Origin: a virus
Length of the DNA: 64,000 nucleotides
Virus record (IMG/VR): IMGVR_UViG_3300023171_000011
Location: 1 to 64,000 of that record
Reading direction: 5' to 3' (one strand)
Every line of letters begins with the position of its first letter. Positions within the stretch are counted from its first letter, which is position 1. Below the pieces are notes generated by a model, which saw only the letters and a program-made list of their open reading frames with translations, did no database searches and was not told the DNA's origin. Made by a program: the position numbers and the translations under genes. Shown one piece after another: positions 47,220 to 56,624 of the stretch.

Positions 47220-50200
47220 ATGAGCTTATACGACAAATTACTCCAAAAAACATCCAAGTCAATTTACCTCAATCAAAAAAGAACAAGCGATCAGGCTTAT
47301 GTGGTGGATAAAGAAACAGGTAATTGGATTCCGATAGAAAAGACTTATGAAGCGGACTTGGGACTCAAAGGCGACTTCTACGTACACTTAGCTTTAAAAG
47401 GCAATGGATGGGTTGTAAGCGAGGGAATGAGCGGGAGCAGTCTTAGTACCGGAACAACGATGGAAGTGGCTGTAATGGCTGCAAAATCGAAAGTACAGGG
47501 CTATATCAAGAAGCATAGCGAAGAATTATTTTATGACCTCTTGTTAAAGGCTAAAGAAAAGCTAACCAAAAAGAACCCAAGATACATTCCTACGCTTGAG
47601 AAGTTGGAAGAGGTGGTGCCTGAACCTGTAATCGAACCTATACCTGGTGTCGGTAATCACGACGTTAGCCCCGAACCAATCACTTTAAAGTCAGTCGTCC
47701 GAGATTGCTTGAATTACAAGAACACCATTGATGTTGACTACATATCAGAAGCTTTAGGATTAGATTCAGAGGAAGTGGAGAACCAATTGCTTGCTGAGGA
47801 GTTAGTCTTCTACAACCCTGAAAACAACGTGTTAGAAGCACCTGATGAATACCTGTCAGGTAATGTAAGAGTCAAGTTGATTAAAGCCGAAGAAGCGGCT
47901 ATAAACAATCCTATGTTCCTTAGAAATGTAGAGAAGCTTAAAGAAGTTCAACCCGAACAGATACCCTCTGCTTTCATTCAATATTCACTTGGTGCAGCAT
48001 GGATTCCAAAAGAGGTGTTTGAGAAGTTCGCTACAGATATGTTCAAGACCAAAGTCAAGATTCAGTATTTGGAGTTGACAGGCAAATATTCAGCTACAGC
48101 TTACTTTAGTGGTGGACCACAAATTAAAATGACCTATGCAGCCGGAGGAAAGAACGGACTTGAAATTCTAAACGCTACTTTAAACAACCAGCAAATAACG
48201 ATCAGCGAGACTAAGAGCGGAAAGACAACCAAGAACCTCGATAAGACTGCAGCAGCTCAGGGAATGCAAGAGCAAATGCAAGATGAATTCCAGGCTTTTA
48301 TTCGAGCCAACAGGGATATTGAAGAGAGCACCGAGAAAGAGTACAACGAGATATTTAATTCCAGAGTCACCCGTAATTTTGTGATTCCAGATTTGGTTCA
48401 TTATCCAGGTGCTTCAACTCACATCTATTTACTCAAACATCAAAAGGCAGCAGTCATCAGAGGGTTAAATCACAGCACTTTATTTGCGCATGTTGTTGGT
48501 TCTGGAAAAACTCTAGTTATTATTACAACGGCAATGGAACTGCGTAGATTGGGCAAAGCGACCAAACCAATGATCGTAGTCCAAAACAAGACACGTGGAC
48601 AATTTATAGCCTCGTTCATGGATTTATACCCTGACGCAAATATCCTCGCTCCTACAGGCTTAGAATTGACTACAGCGTACAGGGCAGAGCTCTATTACAA
48701 GATACGTGATCAGGATTGGGATGCAATCATTTTACCTGCCTCTCAGTTTGATATGATACCTGATGACTTGGACAGACAAAAGAAAATACTTGCCGATCAG
48801 ATTAATGAAGTGCAGGAAGTTCTTTATAATATCGATAAGAGGGTAATGCCTCAAGAGTACGCTTCGGTCAACAGGCAGTTGCGTGGATTAAGAAAAGACT
48901 TAGGTGATATTGAGATAAATGAAGAACAGAGAAGAAATGCTAGAGAATTAGCTTCACAAGTTGACGGAAGCAAACCTTTATTGAACTTTGAAGACCTTGG
49001 TGTAGATGCTCTTTTAATTGACGAATTTCACCGTTATAAACGTTTAGGCGGAATTTATACCGCATTAGCAAACGTAAAGGGGATTGACGTACAGAAGAGT
49101 AATCGGAGTCAATCTACACTCCTAAAAATGCGTTGGGTACAGCAACATAATGAGGGAAGAAACACACTTGTCTATACAGGCACCCCAATCAGTAATACGA
49201 TGGCAGAGGCATGGACCATGATCAGATATGTTCGTCCTGATATTTTAAAGAAAATTGGTATTCAACACTTCGATCAATTCGCTAAGACATTCGGACAAGT
49301 GATACCTTCTTTAGAACAAACAGGTGGTGGTACGTTTAAAATTCAGAACAGGTTTGCTAAATTCCAGAACTTACCTGAGTTTATCGCAGCTTTTAGGGAA
49401 TGTACAGACGTAGTATTGAAAGAGGATATAGCTGAGTTCCATTTGAATGATATGATTCCTAAATTACATGGGGGCCAGATCAAACAAGAGATTATTAAAC
49501 AGTCAGAAGAGCTACGTTTACAAATTAAGGAGTTTAGAGAGCTTTTAGAGTGGTATGACGAACTGGAAGGTATGGATAGAAGAAAGTATAGCTACATTCC
49601 TTTGGTGGTCTTTGGAAGGGCTAAACAGGCCTCTATTGACTTACGGTTACTCAGTCCTGCAAACAAAGACGTTCCGAATAGTAAAGTCAACCAAGTAATC
49701 AGACACGCATTGAGGATTTACCATGAGACAGGACTTGTTCAAATGATATTCTCCGACCTTTACCAATCTCCGGAACCAAAAGAACCTTTTATAGACGAAG
49801 ATTGCCAAATACCCAACCCTGCGTATGGAATGCCAAGGTTCAACCTATTCAATGATATCAAACAAAAACTCATAGCACAGGGAGTAAAGCCTCACGAGAT
49901 CGCTATACTAACGGAACCTAAATACGACAAAGCCGAAAAAGCAGAACAATTATTTGCTGATGCCAACGCTGCCAGGATAAAGTTCTTACTTGGGAGCACA
50001 GAAAGAATGGGAGTGGGGGTGAATGCTCAAAAAAGATTGATTGGTCTTCACCATGTAGACGCACCGAACAGACCTATGGATTTCGAGCAACGTAACGGTC
50101 GTATAGAGCGTCAGGGAAACTTAAACAAAGAGATACACATATTTGCCTACGGAGTGGAGAAAACCCTTGACAGCGCAGCATTTCAACGTCTTGCAACCAA

Positions 50201-51038
50201 ACAAAGGTTCATTAACCAAATTATGAAAGGTGAGGGAGTAGATAGGGTTATGGAAGATGCTGCTGACGAAGCTCAAATGACTTTCGATGAGATGATGGCC
50301 CACTTATCTGATAGTCCTCATGCCATGACTAAATTGATGCTTGACAATCGCTTGAAATCTGAGCGCATGAAAAGAGACAACCACTTCGCAAAACAAGTTC
50401 AAACCCAAAGACAACTGAATTATGCTTTAGAAGACATTGGTAAATTAGAAATAGAACTTGCTGAACAACAAAAATATTCCTCAGTAGTGAAAGAGTTCTT
50501 CCCCAATAGGTTTGTCTTCATGCAAGCCGGCAAAGAAAAGTACGCAGAACAGTTTGGTACAGCTTGCGACACCTACGTTGACTCTTTGATGGAGCTTTAT
50601 ATCAACAGCCCAACAGGAGTCGTGATGGGTTCGTTTCTGATCAACGATGTGAAAGTAAACGTAAAGATCCACACAGCAGAAAAGTACAGCAAGAAAACAA
50701 AAGGCATGATTCCATATCCGGTATTGAGCTATACTTGTCCGGAGATCGGTATCTTTGAAAACATCCATGGTAGCGGAAGACAAGTGAACACCAATCAGGG
50801 AATGAGCATGATCAACGACATTCAATGGCAACTTGATTTGATTAAAGATGAACCCGATCAATTGAAAGACAAAATAAGACGCATTAGAGTCACTACAAGC
50901 GAACTTGAGCGCACAATGGATAAAGTATTCGATGAGACACGTTTGAATGGCTTAGAAGAAGAGATTGAGGTATTGAAAGGCAAGATGCTTGCGGAGAAGA
51001 ATAAAGTGGTAGAACAAGATGAATTAATAATAGAATGA
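47220..51038 (+). CDS. Giant SF2/SNF2-like helicase, 1,272 aa
   Basis: Helicase motifs in order: LLKHQKAAVIRGLNHSTLF (Q-like), Walker A AHVVGSGKT near 423-431, DALLIDEFHRYKRLGG near 597-612 (DEFH in motif II), VYTGTPISNT near 651-660 (motif III), and motif VI RNGRIERQGN near 957-966. N-terminal ~350 residues are a separate domain of unknown fold. The protein resembles the large phage helicases related to P1 DarB/Ddr and similar DNA methylase-associated SNF2 proteins, some of which are packed in virions to guard incoming DNA. No methyltransferase motif is seen. Location in a late operon supports virion association (inference). Confidence 0.85.
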   Translation: MSLYDKLLQKTSKSIYLNQKRTSDQAYVVDKETGNWIPIEKTYEADLGLKGDFYVHLALKGNGWVVSEGMSGSSLSTGTTMEVAVMAAKSKVQGYIKKHSEELFYDLLLKAKEKLTKKNPRYIPTLEKLEEVVPEPVIEPIPGVGNHDVSPEPITLKSVVRDCLNYKNTIDVDYISEALGLDSEEVENQLLAEELVFYNPENNVLEAPDEYLSGNVRVKLIKAEEAAINNPMFLRNVEKLKEVQPEQIPSAFIQYSLGAAWIPKEVFEKFATDMFKTKVKIQYLELTGKYSATAYFSGGPQIKMTYAAGGKNGLEILNATLNNQQITISETKSGKTTKNLDKTAAAQGMQEQMQDEFQAFIRANRDIEESTEKEYNEIFNSRVTRNFVIPDLVHYPGASTHIYLLKHQKAAVIRGLNHSTLFAHVVGSGKTLVIITTAMELRRLGKATKPMIVVQNKTRGQFIASFMDLYPDANILAPTGLELTTAYRAELYYKIRDQDWDAIILPASQFDMIPDDLDRQKKILADQINEVQEVLYNIDKRVMPQEYASVNRQLRGLRKDLGDIEINEEQRRNARELASQVDGSKPLLNFEDLGVDALLIDEFHRYKRLGGIYTALANVKGIDVQKSNRSQSTLLKMRWVQQHNEGRNTLVYTGTPISNTMAEAWTMIRYVRPDILKKIGIQHFDQFAKTFGQVIPSLEQTGGGTFKIQNRFAKFQNLPEFIAAFRECTDVVLKEDIAEFHLNDMIPKLHGGQIKQEIIKQSEELRLQIKEFRELLEWYDELEGMDRRKYSYIPLVVFGRAKQASIDLRLLSPANKDVPNSKVNQVIRHALRIYHETGLVQMIFSDLYQSPEPKEPFIDEDCQIPNPAYGMPRFNLFNDIKQKLIAQGVKPHEIAILTEPKYDKAEKAEQLFADANAARIKFLLGSTERMGVGVNAQKRLIGLHHVDAPNRPMDFEQRNGRIERQGNLNKEIHIFAYGVEKTLDSAAFQRLATKQRFINQIMKGEGVDRVMEDAADEAQMTFDEMMAHLSDSPHAMTKLMLDNRLKSERMKRDNHFAKQVQTQRQLNYALEDIGKLEIELAEQQKYSSVVKEFFPNRFVFMQAGKEKYAEQFGTACDTYVDSLMELYINSPTGVVMGSFLINDVKVNVKIHTAEKYSKKTKGMIPYPVLSYTCPEIGIFENIHGSGRQVNTNQGMSMINDIQWQLDLIKDEPDQLKDKIRRIRVTTSELERTMDKVFDETRLNGLEEEIEVLKGKMLAEKNKVVEQDELIIE

Positions 51039-51039
51039 T

Positions 51040-51423
51040 ATGAAAACTAACGAATTGAAAACCGGAAACCTTTTATTTAAAAATAACGAGGTAGTTACAG
51101 TGATGAATATATTTGGTCCAAGTGGGCTTGTTCAGTTTAAAGAAGAACCTTTTCAGCGTATCCCTTTATTGGTAGCTGAGATTGAAGGTATACCATTAAC
51201 CGAGGAATGGTTATTAAAATTTGATTTTGTACTCACAGATGTAACTTTAAAAAAACACTTAGATGTACCGACATATAATAACAGATGGCATGGTGTATTT
51301 TTAGAATACCACCTTTTAGGATGGTACATGGTAAAGCCGCATATAATAAACGAGATTCAGTGGGTACATCAACTACAAAACATTTATTTCGACGTAACAA
51401 GGGAGGAGTTAGTTTTGAAATAA
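51040..51423 (+). CDS. Conserved Bacteroidota phage protein, 127 aa
   Basis: MKTNELKTGNLLFKNNEVVTV, then GIPLTEEWLLKFDFVL, then the ending INEIQWVHQLQNIYFDVTREEL. This tripartite pattern (NELRIGNLVx, GIPLTEEWLLKFGF, IKYVHQLQNLYFALTGEEL) is very common in Bacteroidota phages and prophages and its function is unknown. It follows the helicase by 1 nt and closes the operon before the fibre genes. Confidence 0.75.
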   Translation: MKTNELKTGNLLFKNNEVVTVMNIFGPSGLVQFKEEPFQRIPLLVAEIEGIPLTEEWLLKFDFVLTDVTLKKHLDVPTYNNRWHGVFLEYHLLGWYMVKPHIINEIQWVHQLQNIYFDVTREELVLK

Positions 51424-51462
51424 AATTTCTACATTTACTGAAACTTTAATAATTCAGCTAAT

Positions 51463-51714
51463 ATGGCAACATACCCATCCTACACCTTTGATTCGTCAAC
51501 TAACTACGCTCAGGTTCGTGAGACGGTAATGGTTATGCTAAGCGACTTGATCAATCAATACGGTTGTTGTAAACCTAAATACGTAGAAGAGGCTATTAAC
51601 GAAGCATTGCCTTTTATTCAGTGCTTTGATTACGATGAGGCGACAAACACCGAAAGGTACAAGTCAGATGTAGAAACGAGTTACAAACTTTTATTTAATA
51701 TAGCAAATGGCTGA
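51463..51714 (+). CDS. Hypothetical virion-region protein, 83 aa
   Basis: Starts MATYPSYTFDSSTNYAQVRE. Cys pair GCCKPKYVEEAI, helical rest. Overlaps the next gene by 8 nt. A TACATTTA box lies 28 nt upstream (51428-51435), one base off consensus. Possibly fibre-assembly or baseplate-related; no family. Confidence 0.5.
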   Translation: MATYPSYTFDSSTNYAQVRETVMVMLSDLINQYGCCKPKYVEEAINEALPFIQCFDYDEATNTERYKSDVETSYKLLFNIANG

Positions 51715-52576
51715 GTTTCCTAGTGACGTTTTGTTGCAGGTACAGGCCGGCAATGAATATTTCAGCAATCTAGCTGATGAAAAGCTGAATGACTTAAAGC
51801 GAGGTTGCATAGATTGTGAGCCTCGCTCTTATCGTTGTCTTCAAACACTTATGATAGCAATCAACCATAAAGTGTTTATTGATTCTTATGATGATGCTGC
51901 AAAAGGAAATGTAGAACAGATGTTAACGATTATTGGGGACTACACGGTTAAAATTCCCCCCACAGTTAGCGCAGGAGCAGACCAAGTCGTAGAAGTCGGA
52001 ACACCTGCAGTATTCACCGCAAACATCACCCTTGGTTCCGGAACACTTGTCTCCGTTCTTTGGGAAAAGATCAGTGGTGGTTCAGCCAACCTATCGGGAG
52101 CCAATACAGCCGTTCTAACGGTATCAAATTTCTCAGACGGACAAATTAACCTCAAAGTCACTGTAGTGGATTCTAATGGGCTTACAGCCTCTGATACGGT
52201 TATGCTAACAGGCACTCAAGATACAGCTAGAGTTGCTTACTGGTCAAGTGGCCCTGATTTTACTATTCCTTCTTACGCAACAATAACCGGAACCTGGAAT
52301 CAAGTTGCTTTTCTTCCTAATGGTCAAATTAATTTTCCTTTTTTGGTAAACTCTTTAGCTATTTTGAAAGTTGCCTATCCGAGTGATGAACCGATTAAAA
52401 ACAGGTGGAGTGATATTGCGGACTTGAGTTTGTTTGGGCCTATTGGAACAGATGAGGATACTTGGGGAGCAGGGACAGTAGTCAGTGGCGCTATTCCTTT
52501 AAGAGTGCATACGACTAATTTTCTTACAACCTATAATAAAGCACAACCATCAGGTATTAGATTTCAAACAGTTTAA
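51707..52576 (+). CDS. Fibre-region protein with PKD/Ig-like domain, 289 aa
   Basis: N-terminal ~80 residues helical with CIDCEPRSYRCL. Residues ~84-175 form a PKD-like Ig domain (VSAGADQVVEVGTPAVFTAN, then SVLWEKISGGSANLSGANTA, then NLKVTVVDSNGLTASDTVML). The C-terminal part is beta-rich. Such domains mediate cell-surface or glycan contact in tail fibres. Located at the start of the fibre cassette; overlaps the previous gene by 8 nt. Confidence 0.7.
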   Translation: MAEFPSDVLLQVQAGNEYFSNLADEKLNDLKRGCIDCEPRSYRCLQTLMIAINHKVFIDSYDDAAKGNVEQMLTIIGDYTVKIPPTVSAGADQVVEVGTPAVFTANITLGSGTLVSVLWEKISGGSANLSGANTAVLTVSNFSDGQINLKVTVVDSNGLTASDTVMLTGTQDTARVAYWSSGPDFTIPSYATITGTWNQVAFLPNGQINFPFLVNSLAILKVAYPSDEPIKNRWSDIADLSLFGPIGTDEDTWGAGTVVSGAIPLRVHTTNFLTTYNKAQPSGIRFQTV

Positions 52577-52602
52577 TTTATAACCCTTTAATACAGTGTA
52601 CC

Positions 52603-54213
52603 TTGGCCCTTTCACCTTACAATGACAATCTCCAAATAAATTCTCCGAAGCCTGTCGATAATCGATGGGGCCGCTTTGTAGTCGCTACTGGCGGTTGGCG
52701 ACCATACCTAGATATGTCAGAGTTTATGACTGTCCAGGCTTTTGGTGCTAGATATGAAACGATGGTAGTTTTTGTCCGAAGCACCACTAACGCTGATAGA
52801 TCAGATATTTTTATTTTAGATAAGAATAAAGACCCTTATTTGTTGGTGCCTGAAGTTGATCTATCAAACTATTACGATAAGGATGATATAAATGGATTCA
52901 ACGCTGACCTACTTACTTTGATAAACACAGCTCAGTCAAGTGCAAATTCAGCTTTAAGCCAAGTATTAGATGTTAATGAGGCCTTACAAGATTTAGATCA
53001 AAGCCTGGCTGTTGTGGCTAAGACAGGTAGTTACAATGACCTTTCAGATAAACCCACCATACCGCCTACAGCTCCCGTACAGAGTGTAAACGGAAGAGTT
53101 GGCGCAGTAACAGGGTTAGCAGAACAAAGTAGCTTAGATGCCACTAATACGGCTGTAAGTCAGAAAGCTAATACAAGTGGTCAGGCGTTTACAGGAAATA
53201 TATCAGCACCAAATCTTTCAGGAACAAACACAGGAGATCAAACAAAGTCTTCTTTAGGCTTAGGAAACGTTGACAACACATCTGACGCTGATAAGCCCAT
53301 AAGTACAGCCCAAAATACAGCATTAGGACTAAAAGCACCACTAGCATCTCCTAACTTTCAGGGTTCACCAACAGCGCCAACACCAGCAAGTGGAGATAAT
53401 AGTCAAAGGATAGCCACTACTGCATTTGTAATCGAAGCCACAAGTACGGACATTACGCCTGATGCATCCACTGTAGTAAAAGGTAAAGTAAAGTTAGCAG
53501 GAGATTTATCTGGTACAGCCGATTTACCCACAGTTCCAGGATTAGCGAACAAGTCCAACATTAACGGACAGGTATTCACAGGAAACATATCTGCTCCTAA
53601 TTTGAGTGGGGTGAATACCGGAGATCAGGACTTAAGTTCTTTAGCGACCAAACTTGAGCTTCAAACAGAAAGAGAGACTCGTTCCAACAGGGATGAGAAT
53701 TTAGACGATAAAATAGATTTAGAGATCACAAATCGTCAAGCAGACACCACTTACACTCAGAACCAAATCAACCTGAATGACAGTAAACTCACAAATCAAG
53801 TTATAACCGCATCCGGAAGCTTTACAGTCACTTTAACACAATTGATAGGTCAATACACCAAAACGTTTTTTAAAGACGGTGTAGCGTATAGAATTAGCGG
53901 AGTGGCTGATGAGGCAACAAGAAAGGTAAGTTTAGATACGATAACAGGAGTGGTCACTTCTTCTGTTCCTTTTTATGGAGAAACTGTTTGGGGAGAATAT
54001 CAGGGGATATCTGGTGGAGTAGCATTCAGTGACTCTCCAATAGTTCAAAATTATTCAGACATAGTTACTCATCCAACATGGGGTGGAAATAGGGTTATTA
54101 CCTATTACGTATTAACAGATAATCAGAATATGGGTGGTAAAAAAGGTGCATATAGATATGTTCCTACATTTACACCTACACCTGCACAATTAGCAATTAA
54201 CTTTAATGATTAA
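52603..54213 (+). CDS. Tail fibre protein, 536 aa, TTG start
   Basis: Contains the tail-fibre boilerplate of Bacteroidota phages: two copies of QAFTGNISAPNLSGTNTGDQ (about 195-214) and QVFTGNISAPNLSGVNTGDQ (about 325-345), SSLGLGNVDNTSDADKPIST, and GSPTAPTPASGDNSQRIATT. The repeats form a shaft, and the C-terminal 150 residues are a distinct distal domain. The frame opens at TTG 52603; no ATG is in phase nearby. Recognises the host surface. It is followed by the SGNH gene. Confidence 0.8.
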   Translation: MALSPYNDNLQINSPKPVDNRWGRFVVATGGWRPYLDMSEFMTVQAFGARYETMVVFVRSTTNADRSDIFILDKNKDPYLLVPEVDLSNYYDKDDINGFNADLLTLINTAQSSANSALSQVLDVNEALQDLDQSLAVVAKTGSYNDLSDKPTIPPTAPVQSVNGRVGAVTGLAEQSSLDATNTAVSQKANTSGQAFTGNISAPNLSGTNTGDQTKSSLGLGNVDNTSDADKPISTAQNTALGLKAPLASPNFQGSPTAPTPASGDNSQRIATTAFVIEATSTDITPDASTVVKGKVKLAGDLSGTADLPTVPGLANKSNINGQVFTGNISAPNLSGVNTGDQDLSSLATKLELQTERETRSNRDENLDDKIDLEITNRQADTTYTQNQINLNDSKLTNQVITASGSFTVTLTQLIGQYTKTFFKDGVAYRISGVADEATRKVSLDTITGVVTSSVPFYGETVWGEYQGISGGVAFSDSPIVQNYSDIVTHPTWGGNRVITYYVLTDNQNMGGKKGAYRYVPTFTPTPAQLAINFND

Positions 54214-54216
54214 AAT

Positions 54217-55380
54217 ATGAGTTTTCCAGTAGACATAACAAAAACGGGTTTCACTGAAATCCAACTTTTAAAAGAATCAAATCCAGCGGCATTTGAACCT
54301 GCCACATATGATTTCGTTTATAATCCAGCCGGTACTCGTCCTACAATTACTAGGGGTACTATAATTTTTCAGTCGTTAAACGACCTAGGCACAGCAGGCG
54401 TTTCAAATCTAAGCCCATTTAAAACTTTATATAAAGGAAAAGTTATAGTTTCAGTTTCATCTGAGTGCATTATAACTGGTTTCTTTTCATCGTCATGGGG
54501 AGCTAATGCGGGTGCAACAACAGCTCAAAACGGGGGCTTATTTAAGTATTCTATGTTTTTAACAGCAGGTGAACATACTATCGATTTACCTGATTTTCTT
54601 TACGAAAGAGCTGCTTATCAATGGCAATTTACAGCAACAGTTGATGGTGTAGCGCCTATCTGTACTTTTAGAATCATAGGTGCCAATATTACTTCTGATT
54701 TTGATTTTGATGCCACCACTAATGTACTTTTGATGACCGACAGTACCGGTTGGTATGCAATGGGTACTGACCCTGATGGAAATCCATATACTAGTTGGTG
54801 GTTATGGGAGAGAGCTTTAAAGCGATTGTTAGAAAACAACGGAGTTAAAGCTAGAATGATAAATAAGGGCTTAGGTGGCACAAATACAAATTCATTATTA
54901 AGAAATATTCGTACAGGTTATTATGACACTAATAATGTTGATTGCATAATTGTTTCTTATGGGATGAATGATGCTGATACTGCTCAAGGGGCTATTCCGT
55001 TAGCTACTTTTACATCTAATCTTTTAGATGTAATAAGATATCGCAATTACAGATATAGGGGCGCCTCTTTAGTGTTTTTAGCTCCCTCTGTTTCTGATAC
55101 TCCAGGAAGAGTTTCAACACTTCAAAGTTATAGAGATGCGATTCAAGCTGTAGCAAATGATGCAACACTTGGCGGTACGAGTAGAAGAGTTTATTTTTAT
55201 GACCAATCTCAAGCCTTTTCATTAAGTGCTACCCCAACTACAGATATTAATTTTGCTAATACAGAAAGGTCAGCAGGCAATAGATTACATCCATCAGGTA
55301 GCGCAAGGACTAACCTTATTGCACCACAATTATTTTCAATTATTCAAACCACAAACTTCTACCAGACTAAAACTCCATAA
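54217..55380 (+). CDS. SGNH/GDSL-type esterase tail protein, 387 aa
   Basis: Residues ~160-375 form an SGNH hydrolase: block I LLMTDSTGWY (Ser nucleophile in TDST, replacing the usual GDS), block II NKGLGGTNTNSLL (Gly), block III SYGMNDADTA (the GxND Asn), and block V RLHPSGSART (His). The N-terminal ~150 residues are a beta-sandwich fibre-attachment domain. Likely deacetylates surface glycans or cleaves esters during adsorption. No signal peptide. Confidence 0.8.
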   Translation: MSFPVDITKTGFTEIQLLKESNPAAFEPATYDFVYNPAGTRPTITRGTIIFQSLNDLGTAGVSNLSPFKTLYKGKVIVSVSSECIITGFFSSSWGANAGATTAQNGGLFKYSMFLTAGEHTIDLPDFLYERAAYQWQFTATVDGVAPICTFRIIGANITSDFDFDATTNVLLMTDSTGWYAMGTDPDGNPYTSWWLWERALKRLLENNGVKARMINKGLGGTNTNSLLRNIRTGYYDTNNVDCIIVSYGMNDADTAQGAIPLATFTSNLLDVIRYRNYRYRGASLVFLAPSVSDTPGRVSTLQSYRDAIQAVANDATLGGTSRRVYFYDQSQAFSLSATPTTDINFANTERSAGNRLHPSGSARTNLIAPQLFSIIQTTNFYQTKTP

Positions 55381-55382
55381 TT

Positions 55383-55577
55383 ATGAAAAAATACAATGTA
55401 CAAGAGTTAAATCATGAAACTCTATTGGAATTAAAAAATGGCGATACTATTTTTAATAATGAAACAAAAGGGGGGCGTATTTCTGAACACATACAAGAGA
55501 GCGTTGATTTTGGAACTTGGGGTATTAGGCATGTTTTTATTTTGAATAATAATAAAAAAATAATAGTAGAAAGATGA
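55383..55577 (+). CDS. Hypothetical protein, 64 aa
   Basis: A small soluble protein (MKKYNVQELNHETLLELKNG) with a beta-rich C-terminus (WGIRHVFILNNNKKIIVER). Overlaps the following gene by 4 nt (ATGA). Could be a fibre chaperone or adaptor judging from position; no sequence evidence. Confidence 0.5.
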   Translation: MKKYNVQELNHETLLELKNGDTIFNNETKGGRISEHIQESVDFGTWGIRHVFILNNNKKIIVER

Positions 55578-56620
55578 AAAATAAAACACTCATATTCCTT
55601 TTACTCTTTTCAATAGGAGTTCAAGCACAGACGCCTAATAATACGCCTACAGATTTTGTTAACGGCATAAGAGTTCCTCGTAAAGACGTTCCGGCTGCTG
55701 TACAGAATACTTCTGGTAATCTTGACTATTTCCCTACTACAAATAAGTTAGGGGTTCACAACGGTACAGCATACCAATTAATCGCAACTGAGCCTTGGGT
55801 TCTTGGTAACTACGCACCTTTGTCGAGAACATTAACTATAAATGGGGTTACATTTGATTTAAGTGCAAACAGAACTTGGACAATTGCTACAGGAGTCACT
55901 TCCTTTGGAAAGGTTGATGGCTATGGTATTACCTCTAGTGTTGCGAACCCAACGACGACTCCTGTTCATACGGTTGCTGTGGATACTACCCAAGTAAGAT
56001 CAGTGTTAAACAGCTATACAAAAGCCCAAGTAGATGCAAAAACAGTGGGTGCATTTGTAGACCTTACAAGTGCTCAATCGGTATCGGGTAATAAATCATG
56101 GAACGGAACGAGTCTATTCACTAATCTTGTTAACATAAACACGAGTTCTTCATCATCAGTTGCTTTTTCTAGTAATAACGGAACAGGGACCTCAATGGAG
56201 TTTAGTAATACCTCTAATACGAATACGAGTCCTGTTGTTGTTCTTTCTCATTCTAATGCTTCCGCCCCTTTCTTAAGGTATTTCGGAGGCGCTAATAGTC
56301 TAAGCTTTAAGGCAGCTACAATAACAACTCCAAGGATACAGACTTTTCAAGATAAAGACGGTATAGTCGCTCTCACATCAGATTTTTACTCTTTTGAAAA
56401 CTACGCTGCTTCTGGTAATGGCTCATCTACGACTATATCTATTGCTCATGGAAAAACAGGTATATCGTCGGTAAGTGCATGTATTGTTCAAGCGAGAAAT
56501 GCTGCAAGTGCGGGCATAAGCTATGTCACTACGGATGCTACAAATGTGAATATTTTCTACACTGTTGCACCTGCATCAGGATTAACAAATCTATTATACT
56601 CTATACAATTAAGACCATAA
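55574..56620 (+). CDS. Secreted fibre-like protein, 348 aa
   Basis: N-terminus MKNKTLIFLLLFSIGVQAQ is a clear Sec signal peptide (basic, hydrophobic, Ala-Gln cut). The remainder resembles a tail-fibre shaft: DFVNGIRVPRKDVPA, RTLTINGVTFDLSANRTWTI, SYTKAQVDAKTVG, then a beta-rich C-terminus. Ordinary tail fibres have no signal peptide, so this fibre-like protein is probably exported to the host envelope. It is followed by a second one at 56625. Confidence 0.7.
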   Translation: MKNKTLIFLLLFSIGVQAQTPNNTPTDFVNGIRVPRKDVPAAVQNTSGNLDYFPTTNKLGVHNGTAYQLIATEPWVLGNYAPLSRTLTINGVTFDLSANRTWTIATGVTSFGKVDGYGITSSVANPTTTPVHTVAVDTTQVRSVLNSYTKAQVDAKTVGAFVDLTSAQSVSGNKSWNGTSLFTNLVNINTSSSSSVAFSSNNGTGTSMEFSNTSNTNTSPVVVLSHSNASAPFLRYFGGANSLSFKAATITTPRIQTFQDKDGIVALTSDFYSFENYAASGNGSSTTISIAHGKTGISSVSACIVQARNAASAGISYVTTDATNVNIFYTVAPASGLTNLLYSIQLRP

Positions 56621-56624
56621 AATC

